Shown: positions 46,859 to 55,587 of the stretch, one piece after another | Numbering within the stretch: the stretch's first letter is position 1 | Layout of the letters: every line of letters starts with the position of its first letter | Position numbers and translations under genes: made by a program | Source of the DNA: Streptomyces apocyni | GTDB lineage: Bacteria > Actinomycetota > Actinomycetes > Streptomycetales > Streptomycetaceae | Direction of reading: 5' to 3' | NCBI RefSeq assembly: GCF_009739465.1 | Contig: NZ_WHOM01000065.1 | Location: forward strand, 494,313 to 558,312 | Length of the DNA: 64,000 bases | Notes under the pieces: model-generated | Databases searched by the model: none | The model's input: only the letters and a program-made list of their open reading frames with translations | What the model was told of the DNA's origin: nothing

Positions 46859-47863
46859 GTGCTGCGACTCGTCGTACGAAGACTGCTACAGCTGATACCC
46901 ACCCTGCTGGGCCTGTCGGTCCTGCTGTTTGTCTGGCTGAACCGCCTACCTGGCGGGCCCGCGGCGGCCATGCTCGGTGAGCGGGCTTCGGAAGCGGACG
47001 TACGGCAGATCGAAGCGGCGCTGGGGCTCGATCAGCCCTGGTACGTCCAGTACGGCCGCTTCTTGAAGCGGCTGGTCCAGCTTGACCTGGGCACCTCGTC
47101 CCAGACCGGCCAGCCTGTGTGGGACGAGTTCGCCCTGCGCTTCCCGGCGACCGTGGAACTCGGCCTGGCCGCCATCCTGCTCGCCGTACTGGTGGGTGTG
47201 CCGCTCGGCTACTTCGCCGCCCGGCGACGCGGCGGCTGGCTTGACGTGGCCGCGGTGTCCGGATCGCTGCTCGGCATCTGCATTCCCGTCTTCTTCCTGG
47301 CCTTCCTGCTCCGGGCCGTGTTCGCCGTCGAACTGGGCTGGTTCCCCAGCTTCGGGCGCCTGTCCACGGGCATGGACGCGACCGAGGTGACCGGCTTCTA
47401 CGTCCTGGACGGCGTCCTCACCGGCGAGTTCGACGCGGCCTGGGACGCGCTCAGCCACCTGATGCTGCCCGCCGTGGCGTTGTCCTCGATCCCGCTCGCC
47501 GTGATCGTCCGGATGACCCGCGCCAGCGTCCTGGAAGTCCTCGGCGAGGACTATGTCCGTACCGCCGAGTCCAAGGGCCTGCACCAGCGCGTCGTACGCG
47601 GCCGCCATGTGCTGCGGAACGCGCTGCTGCCCGTCGTCACCGCGGTCGGCCTGCTCACCGGCAGCCTGCTGTCGGGTGCGGTGCTCACCGAGTCGGTGTT
47701 CGCCTTCGGCGGTATCGGCTCGTTCCTCAAGACCGGCATCGACGGCCGCGACTACCCCGTGCTGGTCGGCTTCATCCTGTTCATCGCGCTGGTCTTCGTC
47801 GTCATCAACCTGCTCGTCGACCTGGCGTACAGCCTCATTGATCCGAGAGTGCGGGTGCGTTGA
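46859..47863 (+). CDS. Peptide ABC transporter permease (DppB/OppB type)
   Basis: 334 residues with six membrane helices; GTG start with AAAGGGG eight bases ahead. N-terminal signature VVRRLLQLIPTLLGLSVLLF and the EAA loop ARASVLEVLGEDYVRTAESKG are characteristic (in sequence: TRASVLEVLGEDYVRTAESK). It forms the channel with the next permease, whose start overlaps its stop (TGATG). Confidence 0.95.
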   Translation: MLRLVVRRLLQLIPTLLGLSVLLFVWLNRLPGGPAAAMLGERASEADVRQIEAALGLDQPWYVQYGRFLKRLVQLDLGTSSQTGQPVWDEFALRFPATVELGLAAILLAVLVGVPLGYFAARRRGGWLDVAAVSGSLLGICIPVFFLAFLLRAVFAVELGWFPSFGRLSTGMDATEVTGFYVLDGVLTGEFDAAWDALSHLMLPAVALSSIPLAVIVRMTRASVLEVLGEDYVRTAESKGLHQRVVRGRHVLRNALLPVVTAVGLLTGSLLSGAVLTESVFAFGGIGSFLKTGIDGRDYPVLVGFILFIALVFVVINLLVDLAYSLIDPRVRVR

Positions 47864-48816
47864 TGAGCACCAAGACCGACAAGATCGACCGGCTCGCGGA
47901 ACTCACCGCCCAGAGCGAGACCAGTACGGGCAGCAGCCTCTGGGTCGAGGCGATGCGGCGGCTGCGGGCCAGCAAGATGGCCGTCATCGGCGGCTGCATC
48001 ATCGGTATGTTCGTGATCCTCGCCGTCCTCGGGCCCTGGGTCGCCCCGTACGACCCCACCGCCCAGCTGTGGCGCGGTGAAGTCCGTACCAACCAGGGCA
48101 TATTCATCGGCATGCGGGGCGAGAACTGGTTCGGCCTGGACCACCTGGCCCGTGACCAGTTCTCCCGCATTCTGGTCGGCGCCCGGCAGACGCTGCTCGT
48201 GGGCATCGTCTCCACGCTGCTGGGTCTGGCCATCGGCGCTCTGATCGGCACCGTGTCCGGCGCGGCCGCGACGCTCGGCGGCAAGGTCGGCGGCCGGATC
48301 GACTCCGTCATCATGCGCTTCATCGACATGATGCTGGCGCTGCCCTCGCTGCTGCTCGCGGTCAGCATCGCGGCGATGCTCGGGCAGAGCATCACCACGG
48401 TCATGATCGCCGTGGGTGTCGTGCAGATCCCCATCTTCGCCCGCCTGTTGCGCGGTTCGATGCTCGCTCAGGGCGGCTCCGACTACGTGCTCGCCACCCG
48501 AGCGCTCGGGGTGCGCAGACGGCGTATCGTCCTCGCGCACATCGTGCCCAACTCGCTGAGCCCGGTGATCGTCCAGACGACGCTGAGCCTGGCCACCGCC
48601 ATCATCGAGGCCGCGGCACTGTCGTACCTGGGCCTCGGTAACCCGGACGCGGCCGTTCCGGAGTGGGGCGTGATGCTCGCCCAGTCACAGAAGTACTTCG
48701 ACCAGGCACCGATGCTCGCGGTCTACCCGGCGCTGGGCATCATCATCACGGCCCTGGGCTTCACCCTGCTCGGCGAGGCCATGCGTGAGGCGCTCGACCC
48801 GAAACTGCGGAGCTGA
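47863..48816 (+). CDS. Peptide ABC transporter permease (DppC/OppC type)
   Basis: 317 residues from the ATG overlapping the previous stop. A short cytoplasmic N-terminus, first helix VIGGCIIGMFVILAVLGPWV, a DPTAQ..FGLDHLARDQFSRILVGAR periplasmic-side segment typical of DppC, and the EAA loop RGSMLAQGGSDYVLATRALG. Second channel subunit of the importer. Confidence 0.95.
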   Translation: MSTKTDKIDRLAELTAQSETSTGSSLWVEAMRRLRASKMAVIGGCIIGMFVILAVLGPWVAPYDPTAQLWRGEVRTNQGIFIGMRGENWFGLDHLARDQFSRILVGARQTLLVGIVSTLLGLAIGALIGTVSGAAATLGGKVGGRIDSVIMRFIDMMLALPSLLLAVSIAAMLGQSITTVMIAVGVVQIPIFARLLRGSMLAQGGSDYVLATRALGVRRRRIVLAHIVPNSLSPVIVQTTLSLATAIIEAAALSYLGLGNPDAAVPEWGVMLAQSQKYFDQAPMLAVYPALGIIITALGFTLLGEAMREALDPKLRS

Positions 48817-48820
48817 TGAC

Positions 48821-49936
48821 ATGGCGTTGCTTTCTGTGGACGAACTGTCCATCACGTTCACCGGACGAGGCCGTCGGGACATCAAGGCCGTGTCCGGGGT
48901 GTCCTTCGATGTCGACCAGGGCCAGGTCGTGGGCCTGGTCGGCGAGTCGGGGTGCGGTAAGAGCGTCACCTCGCTCGCCCTGATGGGCCTGCTGCCCGAC
49001 CGTGGCGTACGGCTCGGGGGCCGGGCCGAGTTCGACGGCGGCGACCTGCTCACCATGAGCCAGAGCCGCCTGCGTGATCTGCGGGGCTCGCAGATCGCGA
49101 TGATCTTCCAGGACCCGCTCTCCTCGCTGAACCCGGTCGTCCCGATCGGCGTCCAGGTGACCGAGATCCTCTCCCGGCACCGGGGCCTGAAGGGCGCCGC
49201 AGCCCGTAAGGAGGCCGCGCACCTGCTGGACCGCGTCGGCATCCCGGACCCGACCCGGCGGCTGAAGGAGTATCCGCACCAGCTCTCCGGCGGAATGCGG
49301 CAGCGTGCGCTGATCGCCATGGCCGTGGCGTGCGCGCCCCGCCTGCTGATCGCCGACGAGCCGACCACCGCGCTCGACGTGACGATCCAGGCGCAGATCC
49401 TGGAACTCCTCAAGGAACTCGTCGACGAGGAGGGCACCGCACTGCTGATGATCACCCACGACCTCGGGGTGGTCGCCGGACTGTGCGACGAGGTCAACGT
49501 CCTGTACGCGGGCAAGGTGGTGGAGTCGGCCGGGCGGCGCGCGCTGTTCGAGGCGCCGACCCACCCGTACGCGCACGGGCTGCTCGGCTCCATCCCGCGC
49601 CTGGACGCGCCGCGTGGTGAGCCGCTCAAGCCGATCCGGGGCTCCATCAACGACCGGATCGACTGGGCCGACGGCTGTGCCTTCGCGCCCCGCTGTGACT
49701 CCTACACCCTGGAATGCCTCAGCGGAGCCGTCGAGTTGACCGAACCACGGGAGCCCGCGCATCACGTACGGTGCGTCAATCCGGTGCTGCCCGCGGCCGA
49801 TGTGGTCGGCGCGGATGTGGCCGACGCCGATGTGGCCGACGCCGCCGATGCGGCTGGTGCCGACGTGGCCGACGCCGCCGATGTGGCCAGCGAGTCCCCC
49901 GTAGCTGCTGCCAAGAAGACGGAGGCCCCGTCATGA
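48821..49936 (+). CDS. Peptide ABC transporter ATPase (DppD/OppD type)
   Basis: 371 residues from the ATG for MALLSVDELSITF, GGAG nine bases ahead. Walker A GESGCGKS, signature LSGGMRQRALIAMAVA, Walker B LLIADEPTTALD, and the oligopeptide C-terminal region with cysteines (DGCAFAPRCDSYTLECL), which in some relatives binds an Fe-S cluster. The last 50 residues are an unusual Ala/Asp/Val repeat (DVADADVADAADAAGADVAD) ending in KKTEAPS. It overlaps the next ATPase gene in ATGA. Confidence 0.95.
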   Translation: MALLSVDELSITFTGRGRRDIKAVSGVSFDVDQGQVVGLVGESGCGKSVTSLALMGLLPDRGVRLGGRAEFDGGDLLTMSQSRLRDLRGSQIAMIFQDPLSSLNPVVPIGVQVTEILSRHRGLKGAAARKEAAHLLDRVGIPDPTRRLKEYPHQLSGGMRQRALIAMAVACAPRLLIADEPTTALDVTIQAQILELLKELVDEEGTALLMITHDLGVVAGLCDEVNVLYAGKVVESAGRRALFEAPTHPYAHGLLGSIPRLDAPRGEPLKPIRGSINDRIDWADGCAFAPRCDSYTLECLSGAVELTEPREPAHHVRCVNPVLPAADVVGADVADADVADAADAAGADVADAADVASESPVAAAKKTEAPS

Positions 49937-51003
49937 GCCTGCTCGAACTGAGCGACGTACAGGTCCACTTCCCGATCAAGAAGGGCGTCTTCTTCGACCG
50001 AACGGTGGGCCATGTCTACGCGGTCGACGGCGTCTCGCTCTCGGTCGAGGCCGGACAGACGTACGGCCTGGTCGGCGAGTCCGGCTGCGGCAAGACGACC
50101 CTGGGCCGGGCCATCCTGCGGCTGGTCGACATCACCAACGGTGAGGTCGTCTTCGACGGGACCGACCTGGCCAAGCTGCCACCCGAAGAGATGCGCCGCC
50201 AACGCAGTCGGCTGCAAATGGTGTTCCAGGACCCGCTGGGCAGCCTGGACCCGCGGCAGAACATCGAGTCGACGCTCGCCGAGGGCATGGAGGCCCACGG
50301 CATTGGCGCCGACAAGGCGGAGCGGCGGGAGCGCATCCTGCGCATCCTGGACAAGGTCGGCCTCCCCGAGAACTCCCTGTCGCGCTATCCGCACGAGTTC
50401 TCCGGCGGACAGCGCCAGCGCATCGGCATCGCCCGCGCGCTGGCCCTGGAGCCCGATGTGATCATCTGCGACGAGCCGGTCTCCGCGCTCGACGTGTCCA
50501 TCCAGGCGCAGGTGGTCAACCTCCTGGAGGAGCTTCAGGAGGAGCTGGGCCTGACCTATGTGGTCATCGCTCACGACCTCGCGGTGGTGCGGCACATCTC
50601 CGATGTCATCGGGGTGATGTACCTGGGCTCGCTGGTGGAGGAGGCGCCCAGCGACGCGCTGTACGCGGAGCCGAAGCACCCGTACACCCGGGCGCTGATG
50701 TCCGCCGTGCCGATCCCCGACCCCTCGGTCGAGGACGACCGCGAGCGGATTCTGCTCCAGGGCGACCTGCCGTCGCCGTCCAGTCCGCCGACGGGCTGCC
50801 GCTTCCACACGCGGTGCCCGTGGAAGCAGGACACCCTGTGTGACACCGAGCGCCCGGTGCTCACGGACCTCGGCGACGGGCACAAGGTGGCGTGCCACTA
50901 CGCCGCCGAGATCGCGGCCGGGACCGTGGTCCGGGCCGGGGAGGCGGCCGACGAGGACGATGCGAAGGAAGGCAGGGAACCGGCCAGCGTGGTCGCGCCC
51001 TGA
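49933..51003 (+). CDS. Peptide ABC transporter ATPase (DppF/OppF type)
   Basis: 356 residues from the ATG overlapping the previous stop; the frame is open upstream but that part is antisense-like Arg-rich sequence. Walker A GESGCGKT, Q-loop QMVFQDPLGSLDPRQ, signature FSGGQRQRIGIARALAL, Walker B VIICDEPVSALD, C-terminal PTGCRFHTRCPWKQDTLCD. Second ATPase completing the importer of five genes (45031-51003). Confidence 0.95.
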   Translation: MSLLELSDVQVHFPIKKGVFFDRTVGHVYAVDGVSLSVEAGQTYGLVGESGCGKTTLGRAILRLVDITNGEVVFDGTDLAKLPPEEMRRQRSRLQMVFQDPLGSLDPRQNIESTLAEGMEAHGIGADKAERRERILRILDKVGLPENSLSRYPHEFSGGQRQRIGIARALALEPDVIICDEPVSALDVSIQAQVVNLLEELQEELGLTYVVIAHDLAVVRHISDVIGVMYLGSLVEEAPSDALYAEPKHPYTRALMSAVPIPDPSVEDDRERILLQGDLPSPSSPPTGCRFHTRCPWKQDTLCDTERPVLTDLGDGHKVACHYAAEIAAGTVVRAGEAADEDDAKEGREPASVVAP

Positions 51004-51058
51004 GCGTCCCGACCCAGCCGGGACCGGGGAGGCCTGGAGCACCCGGCACAATTGCCAG

Positions 51059-51739
51059 GTGCTCCAGGACCTCACCGACCTCACCGACGTCTTCTCGCCC
51101 TCCGTCCAGCACGGACTCGACCTCGCCGGGATCTTCGTCTTCGCGATCTCCGGCGCACTGCTCGCCGTACGCAAGAACTTCGACGTCTTCGGCATCGCGG
51201 TGCTGGCCGAGGTCACCGCGCTGGGCGGGGGGCTGTTCCGCGACGTGGTGATCGGGGCGGTGCCCCCTGCGGCGTTCACGGAGCTCGGCTACTTCGTGAC
51301 CCCGCTCCTCGCGGCAGTCCTGGTGATCTTCCTGCACCCCGAGGTGGAGCGGATCAACGGTGCCGTGAGCGTCTTCGACGCGGCCGGGCTCGGCCTCTTC
51401 TGTGTCACCGGCACGGTCAAGGCATACGAGTACGGGCTCGGCCTGACCGCGTCCGCCCTGCTCGGCCTGGCCACGGCCGTGGGCGGCGGCGTGCTGCGCG
51501 ACGTACTCGCCAACGACTCGCCGAGGCTGCTGCGCTGGGACCGTGATCTGTACGCGGTACCGGCCATCGTCGGGGCGGTGATCGTGGCCCTCTGCATCCG
51601 CTATGACGCGCTGAACTTTTTCACCAACGCGCTGGCCGCGGTGACCGCCTTCGTGCTCCGGCTGCTCGCGATCCACTACCACTGGAGGGCACCGCGCGCC
51701 TGGAACCGCAGGTCGGCGGGGGTGGAGGGGGAGGCGTAG
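51059..51739 (+). CDS. TRIC-type (UPF0126/YadS-like) membrane protein
   Basis: 226 residues from a GTG (VLQDLTDLTDVF); the ribosome-binding site is weak, so the start could differ. Seven membrane helices with two internal repeats, each carrying the GGG-x-x-R-D motif (EVTALGGGLFRDVVIG; ATAVGGGVLRDVLAND). Bacterial members form trimeric cation (K+) channels. It follows the importer by 55 bases, but a functional link is not suggested. Confidence 0.88.
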   Translation: MLQDLTDLTDVFSPSVQHGLDLAGIFVFAISGALLAVRKNFDVFGIAVLAEVTALGGGLFRDVVIGAVPPAAFTELGYFVTPLLAAVLVIFLHPEVERINGAVSVFDAAGLGLFCVTGTVKAYEYGLGLTASALLGLATAVGGGVLRDVLANDSPRLLRWDRDLYAVPAIVGAVIVALCIRYDALNFFTNALAAVTAFVLRLLAIHYHWRAPRAWNRRSAGVEGEA

Positions 51740-51810
51740 CGGGTACGTGTGGTGAGGCGGCTCAGAGAAAAAGCTACCGCTTAGTAGTTTCCTGTTGTAG
51801 CGTTTATCGC

Positions 51811-52659
51811 ATGACTCAGGGCATGACAGAGGTAGCCATCGGGGCCAGCGAGTTCGACCGCGACACCGCGGTGACCCTGCGCGAGCCCGGCGTCTACGAC
51901 GCGGAGCTCTCGGCGGGCTGGACGATCATCACGGCCGTCAACGGCGGCTATCTCCTGGCCATGCTCGGCCGCGCGCTCAGCGAGGCACTGCCGCACCCGC
52001 ACCCGTTCACGATCTCGGCGCACTATCTGACAGCGTCCCAGCCGGGTCCCGCCGTCATCCGTACCGAGCTGGTCCGCTCGGGCCGCAGCCTGTCCACCGG
52101 CCAGGCCTCGCTCTTCCAGTACGACGAGGAGGGCCGTGAGGTCGAGCGGATCAGGGCCGTGGCCTCGTACGGAGACCTGGACGCGCTCCCCGACGACGTG
52201 CGCACCAGCGCGACGCCGCCCGCGATCCCGCCGGTCGAGCAGTGCTTCGGCCCTGACGACAGCCCCGCCCCCATCCCCGGCTCCTCCGCGATCACCGACC
52301 GCCTGTGGCTGAAGCTGGACCCGGCGACGCTCGGCTGGGCGCTCGGGGCCCCGTCGGGCAGGGGTGAGATGCGCGGCTGGTTCGGCCTCGCGGACGGCCG
52401 CGACCACGATCCGCTCTCCCTCCTCCTCGCGGTCGACGCGCTCCCGCCCACCGCCTTCGAGATCGGCCTCAAGGGCTGGGTCCCGACGGTCGAGCTGACC
52501 GCGCACGTGCGCTGCCGCCCGGCCCCCGGCCCGCTGCGCATCGCGATCACCACCCGCAACCTGGCGGGCGGCTTCCTGGAGGAAGACGCCGAGGTCTGGG
52601 ACAGCGCCGACCGCCTGGTAGCCCAGTCCCGCCAACTGGCACGGGCGCCGCGCGACTGA
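51811..52659 (+). CDS. Acyl-CoA thioesterase-like protein (double hotdog)
   Basis: 282 residues. N-terminal hotdog with AELSAGWTIITAVNGGYLLAMLGRA and HPFTISAHYLTASQPG, C-terminal hotdog with DPLSLLLAVDALPPTAFEIG and AEVWDSADRLVAQSRQLA; the arrangement of TesB-like/thioesterase-superfamily proteins of actinobacteria. Substrate unknown. No Shine-Dalgarno sequence before the ATG; TAGCGT lies seven bases upstream and would make the transcript leaderless. A second ATG at 51823 is possible. CTAC-N6-GTAG at 51774-51787 may be an operator. Confidence 0.85.
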   Translation: MTQGMTEVAIGASEFDRDTAVTLREPGVYDAELSAGWTIITAVNGGYLLAMLGRALSEALPHPHPFTISAHYLTASQPGPAVIRTELVRSGRSLSTGQASLFQYDEEGREVERIRAVASYGDLDALPDDVRTSATPPAIPPVEQCFGPDDSPAPIPGSSAITDRLWLKLDPATLGWALGAPSGRGEMRGWFGLADGRDHDPLSLLLAVDALPPTAFEIGLKGWVPTVELTAHVRCRPAPGPLRIAITTRNLAGGFLEEDAEVWDSADRLVAQSRQLARAPRD

Positions 52660-52679
52660 CAGGCCTTCGGTCGCGTCCG

Positions 52680-53528
52680 CTACAGAGCGGTACGCAGGAA
52701 ACGGCTGAGCTCCGCCGTGAGTTCCGCGGGCGCGTCCTCCTGTACGAGATGGCCCGCCCCCGCGATCAGCCGTAGCTCGGCGCCGGGGATCCCCTTGGCC
52801 AGCTCGTGCCCCTTGGCCACCGGAATCCAGCTGTCCTCGGTGCCCCAGCAGATCAGCACAGGCAGCTCCAACTCCCCGTACCGGCCCTGGATCTCATCGG
52901 TGAACCGCTGGTCGTTCTGCGCGATCTGCCGGTAGAAGGCGCGTTGCCCCTCCGCCGTGCACCACGGATCGACCAGCCGGTCGAGTACCGCCGGACGCAG
53001 CCCCTGGTGGCTCGCCGAACCGACGTACTCGCGCACCAGCGCCCGATGGAGCGCGGGCGGCAGCTGCTCGAAGACCTCCGCGTGCGCGCCGAGGTGGCGG
53101 TACGTCGGTGAGCCCCAGGGCGCCAGCGCCACCGGGTCGACCAGGGCGAGCCGGGAGTACCGGGCGCCGTGCAGCAGATGGGCGCGCAAGGCGACGCAGC
53201 CGCCGAAGTCATGGGCGGCCACGGCGGGCCGGTCAAGACCCCAGTGGTCCAGCAGTTCGGTGAAGACCCGCGCCTGCGCGCCCAGGGTCACGTCCTGGTC
53301 CGGGTGCTTCTCGGACGCGCCGTAACCGGGCAGGTCCCAGACGTAGACCCGGTGGTCGCGTGCCAGAGCCCGCGCCACGGCCCGCCAGACGTACGACGAG
53401 AACGGTGTCCCGTGCACGAGGACGACGGGCGGCAGCTCCGGTGAGCCGAGCGCGGCCCAACGGACTTCACCGGACGAGCTCGGGAACGTACGGTCGAGAA
53501 CCCAGGCGTCTTCTACTGTCATGACCAT
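52680..53528 (-). CDS. Alpha/beta hydrolase with Asp nucleophile (haloalkane dehalogenase/epoxide hydrolase-like)
   Basis: 282 residues; start at the first ATG or the second (53522, AGGG eight bases ahead). Seen: oxyanion loop VVLVHGTPFSSYVWR, nucleophile elbow AAHDFGGCVAL with Asp where lipases have Ser, acid region CWGTEDSWIP, and His in GAGHLVQEDAP. The Asp nucleophile points to dehalogenases or epoxide hydrolases rather than esterases. Substrate unknown. Divergent from the NifS-like gene with 47 bases between starts. Confidence 0.88.
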   Translation of the reverse strand: MVMTVEDAWVLDRTFPSSSGEVRWAALGSPELPPVVLVHGTPFSSYVWRAVARALARDHRVYVWDLPGYGASEKHPDQDVTLGAQARVFTELLDHWGLDRPAVAAHDFGGCVALRAHLLHGARYSRLALVDPVALAPWGSPTYRHLGAHAEVFEQLPPALHRALVREYVGSASHQGLRPAVLDRLVDPWCTAEGQRAFYRQIAQNDQRFTDEIQGRYGELELPVLICWGTEDSWIPVAKGHELAKGIPGAELRLIAGAGHLVQEDAPAELTAELSRFLRTAL

Positions 53529-53535
53529 AACCCTA

Positions 53536-53565
53536 ATGACTCCTGTCGCGTCCTGTCAGTAGAAT
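53536..53565 (+). promoter_or_regulatory. Candidate promoter of the NifS-like gene
   Basis: ATGACT, 18 bases, TAGAAT, with the ATG only ten bases after the -10 box. Transcription would start about three bases before the start codon, so the mRNA would be nearly leaderless. No Shine-Dalgarno sequence is present. Confidence 0.5.
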
Positions 53566-53575
53566 TGCGGCCACC

Positions 53576-54796
53576 ATGGCCTACCTCGACCACGCCGCGA
53601 CCACTCCGATGCTGCCGGAGGCGGTCGAGGCGATGACCGCCCAGCTCACCGCCGTCGGCAACGCCTCCTCCTTGCACGGCGCGGGGCGCCGGGCACGCCG
53701 CACGGTCGAGGAGGCCCGTGAAACCTTCGCCGAAGCACTGGGCGCCCGCCCCAGCGAGGTCGTCTACACCTCGGGCGGCACCGAGGCCGACAACCTCGCC
53801 GTGAAGGGCCTGTACTGGGCCCGCAGGGACGCGGACCCGCGCCGAACGCGCGTGCTGGCCAGCCCCGTCGAGCACCACGCCGTACTGGACGTCGTCCACT
53901 GGCTCGGCGAGCACGAGGGCGCCACCGTCGAGTACCTGCCCGTGGACACCGTGGGCCGGGTACACCCCGAGGCGCTGCGCGAGGCCATCGCCCGCGACCC
54001 CGGCAACGTCGCGCTCGCCACCGTGATGTGGGCCAACAACGAGATCGGCACCGTCCAGCCCGTCCGCGAACTGGCCGATGTCGCAGCGGAGTTCGGCGTC
54101 CCCCTGCACGCCGACGCGGTACAGGCCGTGGGCCAGCTCCCGGTGGACTTCGCCTCATCCGGCCTCGCCGCGATGACGGTCAGCGGCCACAAGATCGGCG
54201 GCCCCTACGGCATCGGGGCACTGCTGCTCGGCCGCGAGTACACCCCGGTGCCCGTGCTGCACGGCGGCGGCCAGGAGCGGCAGGTCCGCTCCGGCACCCT
54301 GGACACCCCCGCGATCGCCGCCTTCGCGGAGGCGGCGCGGATCACCACCGAACGCCAGGAGTGGTTCGCGCGCGAGATCGGCGGCCTGCGCGACGACCTG
54401 ATCGCGGCGGTACGCGCGGCCGTCTCGGACGCGATCCTGGGCGGCGCCCCGCCCCAGGGTCCGCCCCAGGCCCCGGCCTCGGCCCCGGCATCAGGCTCTG
54501 CCTCCCTGCTCGGGCGGCTGCCCGCCAACGCCCACTTCACCTTCCCCGGCTGCGAGGGCGACTCCCTCCTCCTGCTCCTCGACGCGCAGGGCATCGAGTG
54601 CTCCACCGGCTCCGCGTGCACGGCGGGCATCGCCCAGCCGAGCCACGTCCTGCTCGCCACCGGCACGGACCCCGACCTGGCCCGCGGCACCCTGCGCTTC
54701 TCGCTCGGCCACACGTCGACCACGGCGGATGTCGAAGCGGTGGCACAGGCGATCGGCCCTGCGGTGGAACGGGCCCGGACGGCGGGCCTGTCCTGA
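53576..54796 (+). CDS. NifS/IscS-type cysteine desulfurase
   Basis: PLP enzyme supplying persulfide sulfur. 406 residues with MAYLDHAATTPMLPEAVEAM, PLP K206 in VSGHKIGGPYGIG and catalytic C348 on the flexible loop ECSTGSACTAG (group I). A Pro/Ala/Gly insertion of about 25 residues (APPQGPPQAPASAPASGSAS) lies at 291-310, before the active-site loop domain. mnmA follows 0.8 kb downstream on the same strand, so this is probably the sulfur donor for tRNA 2-thiouridine. It is distinct from the SufS-type enzyme of the encapsulin operon. Confidence 0.94.
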   Translation: MAYLDHAATTPMLPEAVEAMTAQLTAVGNASSLHGAGRRARRTVEEARETFAEALGARPSEVVYTSGGTEADNLAVKGLYWARRDADPRRTRVLASPVEHHAVLDVVHWLGEHEGATVEYLPVDTVGRVHPEALREAIARDPGNVALATVMWANNEIGTVQPVRELADVAAEFGVPLHADAVQAVGQLPVDFASSGLAAMTVSGHKIGGPYGIGALLLGREYTPVPVLHGGGQERQVRSGTLDTPAIAAFAEAARITTERQEWFAREIGGLRDDLIAAVRAAVSDAILGGAPPQGPPQAPASAPASGSASLLGRLPANAHFTFPGCEGDSLLLLLDAQGIECSTGSACTAGIAQPSHVLLATGTDPDLARGTLRFSLGHTSTTADVEAVAQAIGPAVERARTAGLS

Positions 54797-54850
54797 CGGG
54801 AGCGCGGTCTGCCCTGACGGAAGTACGGGTCTGTCCTGACGGCGTAGCGC

Positions 54851-55501
54851 CTATGCGCTCTCGCGGGAGTCCGCGGCCTCCCGCACGAGCCGCATATACC
54901 GATCCCAGTCCCAGTGCGGACCCGGATCGGTGTGATCCGTCCCGGGTATCTCCACATGTCCCACGATGTGCTCCCGGTCCACCGGTATCTCGTACCGCCG
55001 ACAGATGTCGGCCGACAACTTCGCCGACGACCGGTACATCACATCCGTGAAAGACGAGGGCTTGTCCACAAACCCCTCGTGCTCGATCCCGACGCTGCGC
55101 TCGTTGTAATCACGATTCCCCGCGTGGAAGGCGACATCCAGCTCGCGGGCCATCTGCGCGATGTGCCCGTCCTTGGCGCGAATCACATAGTGAGTTGCCG
55201 CGGCGTGCAGCGGATCACGGAACACCCGCAGTGTCGTAGCGAAGCTGCCCTGTGTCACATGGATCACGATGCGGTCGATCCGGTAGTCCGACGGGCGGTT
55301 CGCATACCGCAGATTGCCGCGCGAGGCCGCGATCCAGCGCACTCCGGGGTGGTCCACCTCACCCTCGGTGCGCTGCTTGTCGACCCCCGGGAGCCGCCAG
55401 TACAGCCGCGACAACTCCTCGCCGTACACGGCGGCCGTCGTACCGGCCGCGACGGTGGCTCCGCCCCCTATGAGCAGCGCCCGCCTGCTGATCTTGGCCA
55501 T
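54851..55501 (-). CDS. Tat-exported N-acetylmuramoyl-L-alanine amidase (amidase_2)
   Basis: Zinc amidase cutting stem peptides from peptidoglycan. 216 residues from the ATG for MAKISRRALLIGGGATVAA (GAGG about nine bases ahead), a twin-Arg signal. Domain: IDRIVIHVTQGSF (first His ligand), HAAATHYVIRAKDG, HAGNRDYNERSVGIEHEGFV, VGHVEIPGTDHTDPGPHWDW with His and Asp/His ligands. It lies between the two thiolation genes on the opposite strand, so the location looks incidental. Three degenerate CTG(T/C)CCTGACGG copies lie between its stop and the NifS-like stop (about 54787-54843). Confidence 0.93.
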   Translation of the reverse strand: MAKISRRALLIGGGATVAAGTTAAVYGEELSRLYWRLPGVDKQRTEGEVDHPGVRWIAASRGNLRYANRPSDYRIDRIVIHVTQGSFATTLRVFRDPLHAAATHYVIRAKDGHIAQMARELDVAFHAGNRDYNERSVGIEHEGFVDKPSSFTDVMYRSSAKLSADICRRYEIPVDREHIVGHVEIPGTDHTDPGPHWDWDRYMRLVREAADSRESA

Positions 55502-55587
55502 GGACCAACACCTCCCCCTGCCGTCGCCTCTGTGCCCCGAGAAACGCTTGAGACCCACCCAAAGGTTCCGACTACCCTGGAAGGGTT

